From AP-15 sp963795485 (lineage in GTDB: Bacteria > Pseudomonadota > Alphaproteobacteria > ATCC43930 > CGMCC-115725): a DNA stretch of 64,000 nucleotides. The notes below the pieces were generated by a model. The model searched no databases, was not told where the DNA came from, and worked only from the letters and a program-made list of their open reading frames with translations. Of the stretch, positions 17,716 through 26,731 are shown in pieces (the stretch's first letter is position 1; each line of letters opens with the position of its first letter). The stretch spans positions 186,001-250,000 of the forward strand of contig CAWCIL010000007.1 in assembly GCA_963795485.1 (NCBI GenBank), written 5' to 3'. The translations under genes were made by a program, and so were the position numbers.

Positions 17716-19248
17716 CTACGGGCGCGACGCGGTTTCGGGCAGGGTTCTCTGCCGGCGATAGCTCAGCGCTTCGGCCACATGCCGGCGGCCGACGATGGCC
17801 GCACCCTCGAGGTCGGCCAGGGTGCGGGCGACCCGCAACACCCGGTGATAGCCGCGCGCCGACAGACGCAGCCGGTCTGCGGCCCGGACCAGCAGCGCGC
17901 GCCCGTCCGCATCGGGTGCGGCGATGTCGTCGAGCAAGGTGCCGTCGGCCTCGGCATTGGTGCCGATGCGCCGCTCCGGTGGCAGGTCGGCATAGCGCAT
18001 CGCCTGGCGCTTGCGGGCCGCCGCAACCCGCTTGGCGACTGCGGCGCTGTCTTCTCTGGGAGACGGCAAGGCGAGATCCGCAGGCGACACCGCCGGCACG
18101 TCGATATGCAGATCGATGCGGTCCAAAAGCGGCCCCGACAGCCGACCCTGGTAGTCTTCGGCGCAGCGCGGCGCGCGACCGCAGGCCTGTTCGGCAAAAT
18201 GGCCGCAGCGACACGGGTTCATCGCCGCGACCAGCTGAAAGCGGGCCGGATAGGTGACGTGCCCGTTGGCGCGGGCGATGCTGACCCGGCCGGTTTCGAG
18301 CGGCTGGCGCAAGGCTTCGAGGGCCGCGCGGTTGAACTCCGGCAATTCGTCGAGAAACAACACGCCCTGATGGGCGAGCGAGATCTCGCCGGGGCGCGCC
18401 CGCATGCCGCCGCCGACGAGGGCGGGGAGCGAGGCCGAATGGTGCGGCTCGCGGAACGGCCGCTCGCGCGACAGCCCGGTGCTGCGCAGCCCGCCGGCGA
18501 CCGACTGGATCATGCCGAGCTCGAGCGCCTCGGCCGGTTCGAGCGGCGGCAACAATCCCGGCAGGCGCGCCGCGAGCATCGACTTGCCCGAACCCGGCGG
18601 GCCCACCATCAACAAATTGTGGCCGCCGGCGGCGGCGATCTCGATCGCGCGTTTGGCGCTTTCCTGGCCCTTCACGTCCTTGAGATCGAGCCCGGCGGTG
18701 CGCGAGACGGCCAGCCGCGGCTCGGGCGGCGGCAGCAGCTGGGTCCCTTTGAAGTGGTTGACGATCGCCAACAGGCTGGGTGCTGCGACGATCTCGATCT
18801 CCCCGGCCCACGCCGCCTCGCCGCCGCAGGCGGCCGGGCAGATGATGCCGCACTCGCGGCCGGCGGCGGCAAGACCGGCGAGCAGCACCCCGGCAACGCT
18901 CGTTACCGAGCCGTCGAGCGACAGCTCGCCCAACGCGGTGTAAGAGACGAGGTCGTCGGCCGGCAGTGCTTCCATCGCCACCAGCAGCGCCAACGCGATC
19001 GGCAGATCGAAATGGCTGCCTTCCTTCAGCACGTCAGCCGGGGCGAGGTTGACCGTGATCCGCTTGGGCGGCAAGGCGAGACCCAGCGATTGCAGTGCCG
19101 AGCGCACCCGTTCGCGCAATTCGGCGACCGCCTTGTCCGGCAGGCCGACCACGGTGAAGACCGGCAGCCCCGAGGCGATCGTCACCTGGGTTTCGACCTC
19201 GATGACCTCGATCCCGTGAAACGCCACCGTGCGAACCTGCGCGGCCAT
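17716..19248 (-). CDS. comM: ComM/YifB-family Mg-chelatase-like AAA+ ATPase
   Basis: A 510-residue hexameric helicase family known to promote branch migration during natural transformation. The N-terminal ChlI-like domain (residues 1-190) includes VVGLPDKAV and KRITVNLAPAD. The AAA+ core has Walker A GPPGSGKS (about 216-223), Walker B GVLFLDELPEF (about 300) and the NPCRCGHF..C zinc-like Cys/His segment (about 345-370), as in all ComM. The C-terminal Mg-chelatase domain ends with the arginine-rich ARGYHRVLRVARTIADL-like block and AEALSYR. Start ATG 19248 fits homologues; an upstream in-frame start adds only eight residues. Its 3' end lies about 10 bases from the presumed end of the convergent kinase gene. 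Confidence 0.94.
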   Translation of the reverse strand: MAAQVRTVAFHGIEVIEVETQVTIASGLPVFTVVGLPDKAVAELRERVRSALQSLGLALPPKRITVNLAPADVLKEGSHFDLPIALALLVAMEALPADDLVSYTALGELSLDGSVTSVAGVLLAGLAAAGRECGIICPAACGGEAAWAGEIEIVAAPSLLAIVNHFKGTQLLPPPEPRLAVSRTAGLDLKDVKGQESAKRAIEIAAAGGHNLLMVGPPGSGKSMLAARLPGLLPPLEPAEALELGMIQSVAGGLRSTGLSRERPFREPHHSASLPALVGGGMRARPGEISLAHQGVLFLDELPEFNRAALEALRQPLETGRVSIARANGHVTYPARFQLVAAMNPCRCGHFAEQACGRAPRCAEDYQGRLSGPLLDRIDLHIDVPAVSPADLALPSPREDSAAVAKRVAAARKRQAMRYADLPPERRIGTNAEADGTLLDDIAAPDADGRALLVRAADRLRLSARGYHRVLRVARTLADLEGAAIVGRRHVAEALSYRRQRTLPETASRP

Positions 19249-19412
19249 TTCCCTGTCCGCCCTTAACCACAAGTCGAATGTAGATCGGCGCGGGCGGCGG
19301 CGCCAGCACTACGGCGATCGAGATCAGCACAAGCGCTGGGCAATCTCCATGGTTATGCTTAATATTGTCCCCCCGGCGCTCAGTCCGGAGAATCCGTGCG
19401 AGGGAGACTGCC

Positions 19413-19844
19413 ATGGCCGACAACGCCACTTGGCTCACCTGGGAGCCGCGCATGCTGAGCGTCCTCCGCTTTGTCGCCGGCCTTTGCTTTCTCGATCACG
19501 GGACGGAAAAGCTGCTCGGCTTTCCGCCTGCCGCGATGTTTGCTCACCTGCACTTGGCGTCGCTGATCGGGGTGCAGGGCGTGATCGAGCTGGTCGGCGG
19601 AGCACTGGTGTGCATCGGGTTGTTCACCCGACCGGCCGCCTTCATCCTGTCCGGTGACATGGCGGTCGCGTATTTCATGGTGCATTTTCAAAAGGGCTTT
19701 TTCCCGGCGCTGAACGGCGGCGACGCGGCAATCCTTTACTGCTTCATCTTCTTCTATCTGTTTGTCGCGGGCGCCGGAGTGTGGAGCCTCGATCGGCTGC
19801 TCGCGCCGCGCTCGGCTCGGATCTCACGAGCGGCCAGGGTCTAA
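19413..19844 (+). CDS. DoxX family membrane protein
   Basis: A 143-residue inner-membrane protein with four hydrophobic helices (about residues 15-35, 50-70, 75-95, 105-128) and the DoxX hallmarks GLCFLDHGTEKLLGF near the N-terminus and ELVGGALVCIGLFTRPAA in the middle. DoxX proteins are small four-helix proteins associated with thiosulfate:quinone oxidoreductase or oxidative-stress redox complexes, but most homologues have no assigned reaction. AGGGAGA precedes ATG 19413. The last 21 bases overlap the convergent heptose gene. Confidence 0.85.
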   Translation: MADNATWLTWEPRMLSVLRFVAGLCFLDHGTEKLLGFPPAAMFAHLHLASLIGVQGVIELVGGALVCIGLFTRPAAFILSGDMAVAYFMVHFQKGFFPALNGGDAAILYCFIFFYLFVAGAGVWSLDRLLAPRSARISRAARV

Positions 19845-21056
19845 GCAAGCCCGCGAGGCCAGGATCTCGGCGACAAAATCGTCGAGATTCCCGCCAGGAA
19901 AGAGATGCCCGGCGATCCCAGCGGCAGCGGCAGCGGCGCAATCGGTGTCGCGGTCGCCGATCAGCAAGCTCGCCGCGCGGTCGACCGGCCAACAGCGCAG
20001 CAGGTCGGTGATCATCCCTGGTGCGGGTTTGCGCCAGTCGCTGAGCCGCCGGTATTCCGGCACCGCAGCCTCGGGGTGGAACGGACAATAGCGGGTATCG
20101 TCGAAATGGGCCGCCGAGCCGGCGAGCTCGACGGCGAGTTCGGCGTGGAGCGCCCGAACATCCGCCTCCGCATAGAAGCCGCGTGCGACCCCGGCCTGGT
20201 TGGTCACGACAAAGACAAAGAAACCGGCGTCGTTGAGCCGTTTGACCGCCGCGACGGCGCCGTCGACCCAACGAAAGCGCGCGCGTGTTCCGACGTGACC
20301 GTCGTCGTGATTGAGCACCCCGTCACGGTCGAGAAAGGCGGCCGGCCGCCGCTGCCGGCGCGGCACCTCTTGCTGCGCGCCGGCATAAGAATTGGGGACG
20401 CCGATGTCGATGAAATAGCCGTCGAACGGCACCGCGAGCAGCAGCTCCTCTTCAACGAGCTGCGGAAAAACCTCCGCTTCCAGCGAGCAGCATGGTGCGA
20501 GCCGCTCGACCAAAGCGCGACGGCAGAGATAAACCCCGCCATTGACCAACCCGGGACCCGGGCCTTCCGGGCGCGCCCCGAACCGGACGACCCGGCCGCG
20601 CTCGATCGCGACGGTGCCATAGCGGGATGCGTCGGCGAGGTCTCTGACCGCAATCGCCGCGATCGCCGACGGCTCCGACAAAAGCTCGGCGGTCAAAGCC
20701 AGCAGATTGACATCGAACCACGAATCTCCGTTGAGCAGAAAAAACTCCGGATCGAGATGCCGGCGCGCGTGCCACAGCGCGCCGCCGGTCCCGGCGCGTT
20801 CGGGCTCGACCGAGACCTCGATATCGATCCCGAACCGTGCTTTCAGCGGCGTCGCGGCCGCATATTCGACAATCCGCTCAGCCGCGAAACCGGCGAGCAG
20901 CAGGACCCGTCTGATGCCGTGGCGGCCGAGCTCGAACAGCAAAACCTCGAGAAACGGCTCGTCCGCGACCGGCAGCAGCGGTTTCGGCGTAAGCGCCGTC
21001 AGCGCGCCGAGCCGGGTTCCAAGCCCGCCGCAAAGGATCGCCGCCTGGCTGACCAA
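19824..21056 (-). CDS. hddC-gmhB: fused D-glycero-D-manno-heptose-1-phosphate nucleotidyltransferase and heptose-bisphosphate phosphatase
   Basis: A two-domain, 410-residue protein. Residues 1-232 are a sugar-nucleotide transferase with GGLGTRLGALT (10-20), TPKPLLPVADEP and LNGDSWFDVN (about 108). Residues 240-400 are a HAD-IIIA phosphatase with FLDRDGVLNHDDG, VTNQAGVARG and IGDRDTDCAAA. Together they would remove the 7-phosphate of heptose 1,7-bisphosphate and activate heptose-1-phosphate, steps three and four of GDP-D-glycero-alpha-D-manno-heptose synthesis. The GmhB zinc loop is degenerate: the usual CDC before RKPKPGM is SDW here, though CPFH upstream is kept. It is followed upstream on the same strand by gmhA and the heptose kinase. 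Confidence 0.85.
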   Translation of the reverse strand: MVSQAAILCGGLGTRLGALTALTPKPLLPVADEPFLEVLLFELGRHGIRRVLLLAGFAAERIVEYAAATPLKARFGIDIEVSVEPERAGTGGALWHARRHLDPEFFLLNGDSWFDVNLLALTAELLSEPSAIAAIAVRDLADASRYGTVAIERGRVVRFGARPEGPGPGLVNGGVYLCRRALVERLAPCCSLEAEVFPQLVEEELLLAVPFDGYFIDIGVPNSYAGAQQEVPRRQRRPAAFLDRDGVLNHDDGHVGTRARFRWVDGAVAAVKRLNDAGFFVFVVTNQAGVARGFYAEADVRALHAELAVELAGSAAHFDDTRYCPFHPEAAVPEYRRLSDWRKPAPGMITDLLRCWPVDRAASLLIGDRDTDCAAAAAAGIAGHLFPGGNLDDFVAEILASRACLDPGRS

Positions 21057-21070
21057 GAATCGGCCGCTGC

Positions 21071-21652
21071 TCAGCGCGGCTGCGGGAAGAGGCGCGCTTC
21101 GACGAGGCCGCAGATGATGTGCCCCGCGGTGATGTGGATCTGCTGGATCAGCTGAGTCGAATCGGATGGTGCGTGCAAACAGAGATCGCAGCGCCCAGCC
21201 ATTTCTCCGCCGCTCCGGCCGGTCATACCGACAACCGCGAGCCCCTTGTCGCGGGCCGCGTCGATCGCGCGCAGAATGTTTGGCGAGCGGCCCGATGTCG
21301 AGATCGCCAGGAACACGTCCCCCGCCGCCCCGAGGCCGAGGATCTGGCGCTCGAACACTCGCTCGTAGCCGTAATCGTTGGCGACCCCGGTCAAGACCGA
21401 GGTGTCGGTCGTCAGTGCCATCGCCGCCGTGGGCGCCCGATCGTAATTGAGGCGTCCGATGAACTCGCCAGCGATGTGCTGGGCGTCGCCGGCGCTGCCG
21501 CCATTGCCGGCGAGCAGCAGCTTGCGGCCGCTGCCGAGCGCATCGACGGTCAGCTCGACGATCGCCTCGATGGTGTTGGAAAAGGCCGGGTCGTCGATCG
21601 CAGCTTGGACGGCGTCGCGCGATTGCGTCAGGTAATTGGTGATCGCGTTCAT
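21071..21652 (-). CDS. gmhA: sedoheptulose-7-phosphate isomerase
   Basis: Converts sedoheptulose-7-phosphate to D-glycero-D-manno-heptose-7-phosphate, the first heptose-pathway step. The 193-residue SIS-domain protein has the phosphosugar motif GNGGSAGDAQH (about 50-60), STSGRSPNI (about 118) and the C-terminal catalytic-His helix IQQIHITAGHIICGLVE. ATG 21652 overlaps the stop of the kinase gene (ATGA), so the two are coupled. Its substrate is produced by the transketolase/transaldolase reactions encoded in the first part of the window. Confidence 0.92.
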   Translation of the reverse strand: MNAITNYLTQSRDAVQAAIDDPAFSNTIEAIVELTVDALGSGRKLLLAGNGGSAGDAQHIAGEFIGRLNYDRAPTAAMALTTDTSVLTGVANDYGYERVFERQILGLGAAGDVFLAISTSGRSPNILRAIDAARDKGLAVVGMTGRSGGEMAGRCDLCLHAPSDSTQLIQQIHITAGHIICGLVEARLFPQPR

Positions 21653-22695
21653 CGGCGCACCTGCCAAGTTTCGCAGCCGCGCTCGGCGAATTTGACCGGT
21701 CCGGCGACGCCGCCGGCGGCGTTCAGCGCGTCGAGCAGCGCCAGCCGGTTCTCGGGATCGACGATGAACATGACAAACCCGCCGCCGCCGGCACCGGAGA
21801 CTTTTCCGGCAAGCGCGCCATTGGCAAAGGCAAGATCGCACAGCGCGTCGATGCGGTCGGTGGAAATGCCCGAGGCGGTCATCTTCTTTGCTCGCCACGA
21901 ATCCTCGAGGATGCCGGCCATGGCGCGAACGTCGCCGGCGAGCAGGGCATTCTTCATCGCGATCGCGTCCGCCTTCAGCCGGTCCAGCGCGGCGAGCGCG
22001 CGAATGCTGTGATCCATCATTCCGGCGGTCTGCCGCTCGATCACTTCGGAGGCATCGCGCGAACGCCCGGAAAAGCAGATCACGAGCGAGGATTCAAATT
22101 CGTTGCGGGCGCTGTCGGAGACCCTCAGCGGATTGACGATGACCCGATCATCGGCGAGAAATTCGATGAAATTGGTGCCGCCGAATGCCGCTGCATACTG
22201 ATCCTGCTTGCCGCCGGCGAGCTCGAGATCGAGCCGCTCGATTTCGAAGGCCAGATGCGCCACGTCATATTGCCCGAGCGGTGCGCCGAATAGCGTCCGA
22301 AAGGCGTCGACCAGGGCCACCACCAGGGCCGAGGACGAGCCGAGGCCCGAGCCCAACGGCGCATCGACAGTCGTGGTGATCGTCGCCGCGATCGGCTGCC
22401 CGCGATGATGGTCGCGCACCATGCGCTCATAGACCCCTCGATGCAGCAACAGCCGCGCCTGCGGCAATTCGGCCGCCGCATCCAACACCTCCTCCCAGTT
22501 CAAATCCCTGGCCCGAAACACGACCTTGCCGTCGTCGCGGGGGGTGATGAAGGCGTAGGCGAACCGGTCGATCGTGGTGTTGAGGACGGCGCCGCCGAAC
22601 TCGTCGCAATAAGGCGAGAGATCGGTGCCGCCGCCGGCGAGGCCGAGCCGCAACGGGGCGCGAGCCCGAATGGTCGTGCGCGAATCCGAGATCAC
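21649..22695 (-). CDS. hddA: D-glycero-alpha-D-manno-heptose-7-phosphate kinase (GHMP family)
   Basis: A GHMP kinase of about 348 residues. The N-terminal RAPLRLGLAGGGTDLSPY signature is characteristic of HddA-type kinases. The ATP-binding motif 2 is PLGSGLGSSSALVVA (about 115-130) and motif 3 is GKVSGAGGGGFVMF near the C-terminus. GTG 22695 is preferred as start because GGGGAG lies 7 bases upstream; a TTG 15 bases earlier is also possible. It phosphorylates position 1 of heptose-7-phosphate. With gmhA and the fused hddC-gmhB it forms a complete GDP-heptose operon, as distinct from the ADP-heptose (HldE) route. Confidence 0.88.
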   Translation of the reverse strand: MISDSRTTIRARAPLRLGLAGGGTDLSPYCDEFGGAVLNTTIDRFAYAFITPRDDGKVVFRARDLNWEEVLDAAAELPQARLLLHRGVYERMVRDHHRGQPIAATITTTVDAPLGSGLGSSSALVVALVDAFRTLFGAPLGQYDVAHLAFEIERLDLELAGGKQDQYAAAFGGTNFIEFLADDRVIVNPLRVSDSARNEFESSLVICFSGRSRDASEVIERQTAGMMDHSIRALAALDRLKADAIAMKNALLAGDVRAMAGILEDSWRAKKMTASGISTDRIDALCDLAFANGALAGKVSGAGGGGFVMFIVDPENRLALLDALNAAGGVAGPVKFAERGCETWQVRR

Positions 22696-22983
22696 GGCCG
22701 AACTCCCCAAACATGTCGCGCAACCGCGAGCCCTCGTCCGAACAACAGATCCGCCAGGGCGCTATCCATTAAACTGTAGTAAAGAGCCGACATGGCATAT
22801 AGGACGACTGCGGCAACCTAGCATCGGCCGCCGCGGATGTCCAGTTTTGGAGGCGAGGTCAGTCAGCGGATGCCCGTTTTGCGATCAGCCGCAAGTCGCC
22901 CGCCTGCGATCGACTGCGCGCCGGCGCCCGGCGCGATCGGGCGGCTCGCGGCGGCCCCACGGCCCGATCGGAGCGGATGAGCG

Positions 22984-24189
22984 ATGCGAATTTTCTTCAT
23001 CTGCCAGCGGGTCCCGTTCCCGCCCGACCGCGGCGACAAGATCACGACCTTCAACGAAATCCGCCACCTTTCTACGGCGCACGAGGTGCACGTCTTCTGC
23101 CTCGGCGACGGCGCCGGCGACCTCGACAACATCCCGGGGCTGCGGCCCTATGTGAAAAGCGTCACTGCGGTTCCGGTGAACGGGCCGACCAGCCGGCTAC
23201 GCGCCCTCGCCGCCCTCGTCACCGGCAAGCCGCTGTCGGTGGCCGCGTTCAACGAGGCGGCGCTGCACAAGGCGATCGTCGAAAAGTACAGCCAGCTGCC
23301 GCCCGATCTGGTTTATGCTTTCAGCTGCAACATGGCGCAATACGCGGAGCATTTTGCCGGCGTGTCGCGGATTGCGCAATTTCAAGAACGCGATTCTCTC
23401 AAATGGGCTCAATACGCCGAGCATTCGCGAATTCCATTACGGTGGATCTATCGGCTCGAGGCAAAGCGATTGCTCGCCTACGAGAGGCACATCGCTCGCC
23501 GTTTTGCCCACGTAGTGGTCTGCACTCCGGGCGAGAAATGCGATTTGGAGCACACATTCCCCGGCGTCCCGGTCACGATCGTTGGTAACGGCGTGGATTT
23601 GGACTACTTCCGGTCTTCTGGTGAATCGAAACGCCGCGGATCCCTGGTATTCACCGGGGTCATGGACTATTTCCCCAACGCCGATGCCGTCCTGTGGTTC
23701 TGCAACGAGATCCTGCCGCTGGTGCAGACGCAAATCCCGCAAGCAAGCCTGACGATTTGCGGCAACCGCCCCACCTCGGCGGTGCGTCGCCTGGCCAAAC
23801 GTCGCGGAGTAGAGGTGACTGGGTGGGTTCCGGACATCCGGCCTTATCTCGATCGGGCAGAGGTGTTCGTGGCCCCGCTTCGCATCGCCAGGGGCGTTCA
23901 GAACAAGGTGCTCGAGGCGTTGGCCATGGGGCTGCCTTGTGTCGCCTCCACCGCAGCCTGGACCGGTACCCTGATTCCCCGAGGAACAGGTATTCTGGTC
24001 GGCGACGATCCCAGCGAATTTGCCGCGCACATCGTGCGCCTGCTGCGCGACCCGGCCCTTCGCACCGAGATGGCGGTCAAGGCCCGCGAGGCCGCGGAGG
24101 TCAAATATCGTTGGGAAGAACAGCTGGCGGCTCTCGACCAGGTCGTCGCGGCGGTGACCGCATGGCCACCGCGCCGTCGTCCGCGTTGA
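22984..24189 (+). CDS. GT4 glycosyltransferase, TIGR03087-like
   Basis: A 401-residue GT-B-fold glycosyltransferase. It begins with the family signature FFICQRVPFPPDRGDKI, has the acceptor-domain/linker ERDSLKWAQYA, VGNGVDLDYF at the start of the second domain, and the nucleotide-sugar-binding stretch FVAPLRIARGVQNKVLEALAMG followed by TGILVGDD. This sub-family (PEP-CTERM/EpsH-associated sugar transferase) acts in exopolysaccharide assembly, but no exosortase genes are in the window. The 270-base gap to the divergent heptose kinase presumably carries promoters for both. The link to the heptose genes suggests, but does not prove, use of a heptose donor. Confidence 0.85.
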   Translation: MRIFFICQRVPFPPDRGDKITTFNEIRHLSTAHEVHVFCLGDGAGDLDNIPGLRPYVKSVTAVPVNGPTSRLRALAALVTGKPLSVAAFNEAALHKAIVEKYSQLPPDLVYAFSCNMAQYAEHFAGVSRIAQFQERDSLKWAQYAEHSRIPLRWIYRLEAKRLLAYERHIARRFAHVVVCTPGEKCDLEHTFPGVPVTIVGNGVDLDYFRSSGESKRRGSLVFTGVMDYFPNADAVLWFCNEILPLVQTQIPQASLTICGNRPTSAVRRLAKRRGVEVTGWVPDIRPYLDRAEVFVAPLRIARGVQNKVLEALAMGLPCVASTAAWTGTLIPRGTGILVGDDPSEFAAHIVRLLRDPALRTEMAVKAREAAEVKYRWEEQLAALDQVVAAVTAWPPRRRPR

Positions 24190-24214
24190 CAGGCTTCCGA
24201 GGGTAAATCGGGCG

Positions 24215-25174
24215 ATGCGGATCTGGCTCACCGGCTGCGGCGGCATGATGGGCTCGTTCTTGGCCGAGGCGCTGGCCGCCTCGGGCCACGAGGTCTGCGC
24301 GACCGGTTACAAGCCGACGGTCGATCCGCACGATCTCGCGGGCCTGCCATGCGAAGAGGTCGATGTCCGGGATTGGTGCTCGGTCTGGGATTCGCTGACG
24401 CAGTTTCGCCCGGAGGCGGTCTTTCATCTGGCGGCACAGAGCTATCCGACGGCATCCTGGCAGCGCCCGATCGAGACCTTGGAGACCAACGTCATCGGCA
24501 CGGCGAATGTGCTGGAGGCGGTGCGGCGGCTCGGTTCCAAGGTGCGGGTCATCGTTGCCGGTTCCTCGGCCGAGTACGGCGCGGTTGCTCCCGAGCGGGT
24601 GCCGATCGCCGAGAGCGAGCCGTTGCTGCCGCTGCATCCCTATGGCGTCTCCAAGGTCGCAACCGATCTGCTCGCCTACCAATACTGGGCCGGGTTCGGT
24701 CTCGATGCGGTGCGGGTGCGGATTTTCAACTGCACCGGCCCGCGCAAGGTCGGCGACGCGCTGTCCGATTTTGTCCGCCGCACGGTTTGGCTCGAACGCC
24801 ATCCCAAAGCGAGCACGATACGGGTCGGTAATCTCGAAACCCGGCGGACGATCGTCGATGTACGCGACCTCAATCGTGGATTGGTGCTGCTGCTCGACCG
24901 CGGCAAAGGCGGCGACGTATACAATCTCGGCGGTCCGACCGCCTATCCGATGCGCGACCTGCTGAGGCGGGTACTGCAGCGGGCGACGCGCGCCGACATC
25001 CGACCGGAAACCGACCCGAAGCTGCTGCGGCCGACCGACGAGTCGGTGATCTGGGCCGACTGCACCAAGCTCGCGCTGGCGACGGGCTGGCAGCCGGCGA
25101 TCCCGCTCGATCAGACGATCGAGGACATGCTGGCCTATTGGCGGCGCAAACCCGATCCCGCGCTCGTCGCCTAG
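24215..25174 (+). CDS. extended SDR sugar-nucleotide dehydratase/epimerase (GDP-mannose 4,6-dehydratase/RMD-like)
   Basis: A 319-residue extended short-chain dehydrogenase. The NAD(P) motif TGCGGMMGS (residues 6-14) keeps the GxxGxxG spacing. FHLAAQSYP (about 73), the catalytic Ser in AGSSAEYGAV (about 123) and YGVSK (about 148) complete the active site, and RIFNCTGPRK and DVRDLNRGLVLLL are typical of GDP-mannose dehydratase/GDP-4-keto-6-deoxymannose reductase relatives. It follows the glycosyltransferase by 25 bases. Next to GDP-heptose genes it could be a GDP-heptose-modifying enzyme like those of Campylobacter, or simply a GDP-deoxyhexose enzyme; the sequence alone does not decide. Confidence 0.8.
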   Translation: MRIWLTGCGGMMGSFLAEALAASGHEVCATGYKPTVDPHDLAGLPCEEVDVRDWCSVWDSLTQFRPEAVFHLAAQSYPTASWQRPIETLETNVIGTANVLEAVRRLGSKVRVIVAGSSAEYGAVAPERVPIAESEPLLPLHPYGVSKVATDLLAYQYWAGFGLDAVRVRIFNCTGPRKVGDALSDFVRRTVWLERHPKASTIRVGNLETRRTIVDVRDLNRGLVLLLDRGKGGDVYNLGGPTAYPMRDLLRRVLQRATRADIRPETDPKLLRPTDESVIWADCTKLALATGWQPAIPLDQTIEDMLAYWRRKPDPALVA

Positions 25175-25500
25175 GGCCCGGTCCCGGTCGCCTGCTGGAA
25201 GGCCCGGTTCAAATCGGCGAACGGCCCCGGATAGGTCAGGCACCGTCCGCTTGCGCCGACGATCTCGCCCGGCGCCGCCGACGACGACTGCTCTAGCTGC
25301 AGCTCATAGGGGGTGGCGCAGATCTGGTCGGCCAGCAGGATGGCAACGCGCGGATCGTAGCTGTTGAACTCGGCGAATTCCGGCGGGATCGTTCCCGTCG
25401 GCGCCAGCGCGCTGGTGCCGAATGCGTCCTTGACCGGGATATAGGGGGTGCACCCGGCGGCGAGCAGGGAAATCAGCGCCAGGGCGTAGAGGGTTCGCAT
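25171..25500 (-). CDS. small predicted lipoprotein
   Basis: A 109-residue protein with a lipoprotein signal: MRTLYALALISLLAAGC, with the lipobox LAAGC placing the lipidated Cys at residue 17. The mature part includes two further cysteines (QICATPYELQ and GRCLTYPG) and has no recognised domain. It lies after queG on the same strand, at the end of a long reverse-strand gene run, and overlaps the end of the convergent SDR gene by four bases. Function unknown; outer-membrane or inner-membrane anchoring cannot be settled. Confidence 0.7.
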   Translation of the reverse strand: MRTLYALALISLLAAGCTPYIPVKDAFGTSALAPTGTIPPEFAEFNSYDPRVAILLADQICATPYELQLEQSSSAAPGEIVGASGRCLTYPGPFADLNRAFQQATGTGP

Positions 25501-25579
25501 GCCGGGTTCCGTCGTTCGATGGCGTGGCGCAGTGTGCCGGGCGAAAGCCGCGAGCGCAACCATCGCAAAGCGCGATGGG

Positions 25580-26727
25580 TCAAGCATCGACCACGGTTCG
25601 TTGCCACTCCGCCCGGACCAGCGCCTCCTCTTCCGCCGCGAGGCGGCTAGCTTGCTCGGACCGGTACAGCGCCGGCGGCGCCACTCGGGACAAGGCCCAG
25701 ACCGCGGCGGCGCGAACCAGCGGCGCCGGGTCATCGAGACAACGCCGGGCCGCGGCGACGAGCCCGACATTCCCCGGCGGCGCGTTGCCGATCGCGATCA
25801 GCACGTTGCGCAAGAACCGGTCGCGGCCGATGCGCTTGATCGGCGATCCGGCGAACCGCCGCCGGAACTGGGCGTCGTCGAGAGCGGCAAGATCGGCGAG
25901 GCGGGGCGCCGTCAGCTCCTCGCGCGGCAGAAAATCGGGCTCGTGCGCGGTGCGGGCGAATTTGTTCCACGGGCAGACCGCGAGGCAGTCGTCGCAGCCA
26001 TAGATGCGGTTGCCGATCGCCGCGCGAAACTCGATGGGGATCATGCCCTTGTGCTCGATCGTCAGATACGAGATGCAGCGCCGGGCGTCGAGCTGGTGGG
26101 GTGCGGTAAACGCCGCGGTCGGGCAGGCATCGAGACAGCGCCGGCAAGAGCCGCAACGGTCGGGCTCGGCGCCGTCGGGTTCGAGCGCCAGGCTCAGATA
26201 GATTTCGCCGAGAAACAGCCAGGAGCCGAAACCGCGCGACACCAGGTTGGTGTGCTTGCCCTGCCAGCCGATCCCGGCCAGCTGGGCCAGCGGCTTTTCC
26301 ATGACCGGTGCCGTATCGACGAAGAGCTTGAGCGCACCCGGCCATAGCCCGTCGATCCAATGGGCGAGCGCCCTCAGCCGGCGCTTCAGCGTGTCGTGGT
26401 AATCGCGCCCGCGCGCATAGACCGAGACCGCACCGCGCTCCGGGCGGTCCATCGCCGCCAACGGGTCGCCCTCGGGGGCGTAATTGACGCCGAGCACGAT
26501 GATGGTGCGCGCCTCCGGCCACAACACCTGCGGATCGCCGCGCCGCGCCGCCGTGCCGGCGAGCCAGCCCATGTCGCCGTGATAGCCGCGGCCGAGGAAC
26601 TCGGAGAGCCCCGCGCGTACCTCGGCCCCGAGCCGCGCCGCGAGCAAAACCCACGGCGTCGAACCCTGCGGCAAGGGCATGCTCGCGTATCGCCTCGCGG
26701 ATTTTGGCCGAGGTTTCGCTCCCCTCA
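25580..26727 (-). CDS. queG: epoxyqueuosine reductase (one frameshift near 26640; start unresolved)
   Basis: Reduces epoxyqueuosine to queuosine in tRNA using cobalamin and two [4Fe-4S] clusters. The cluster ligands are CGSCRRCLDACPTAAF and CDDCLAVCPWN; other markers are YHGDMGWL, GVNYAPEG, FVDTAPVMEKPLAQLAGIGWQGKHTNL, and C-terminal HEAT-like repeats. The expected N-terminus (REAIREHALAAGFDAVGFAR) is present but in the neighbouring frame; one extra base at about 26638-26645 joins it to AARLGAEVRAGLSEF. No clear ATG precedes that segment and a REP-like repeat begins right upstream, so the start is uncertain (TTG near 26727 is possible). Downstream of queF and tgt on the same strand. Confidence 0.88.
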
Positions 26728-26731
26728 AATT

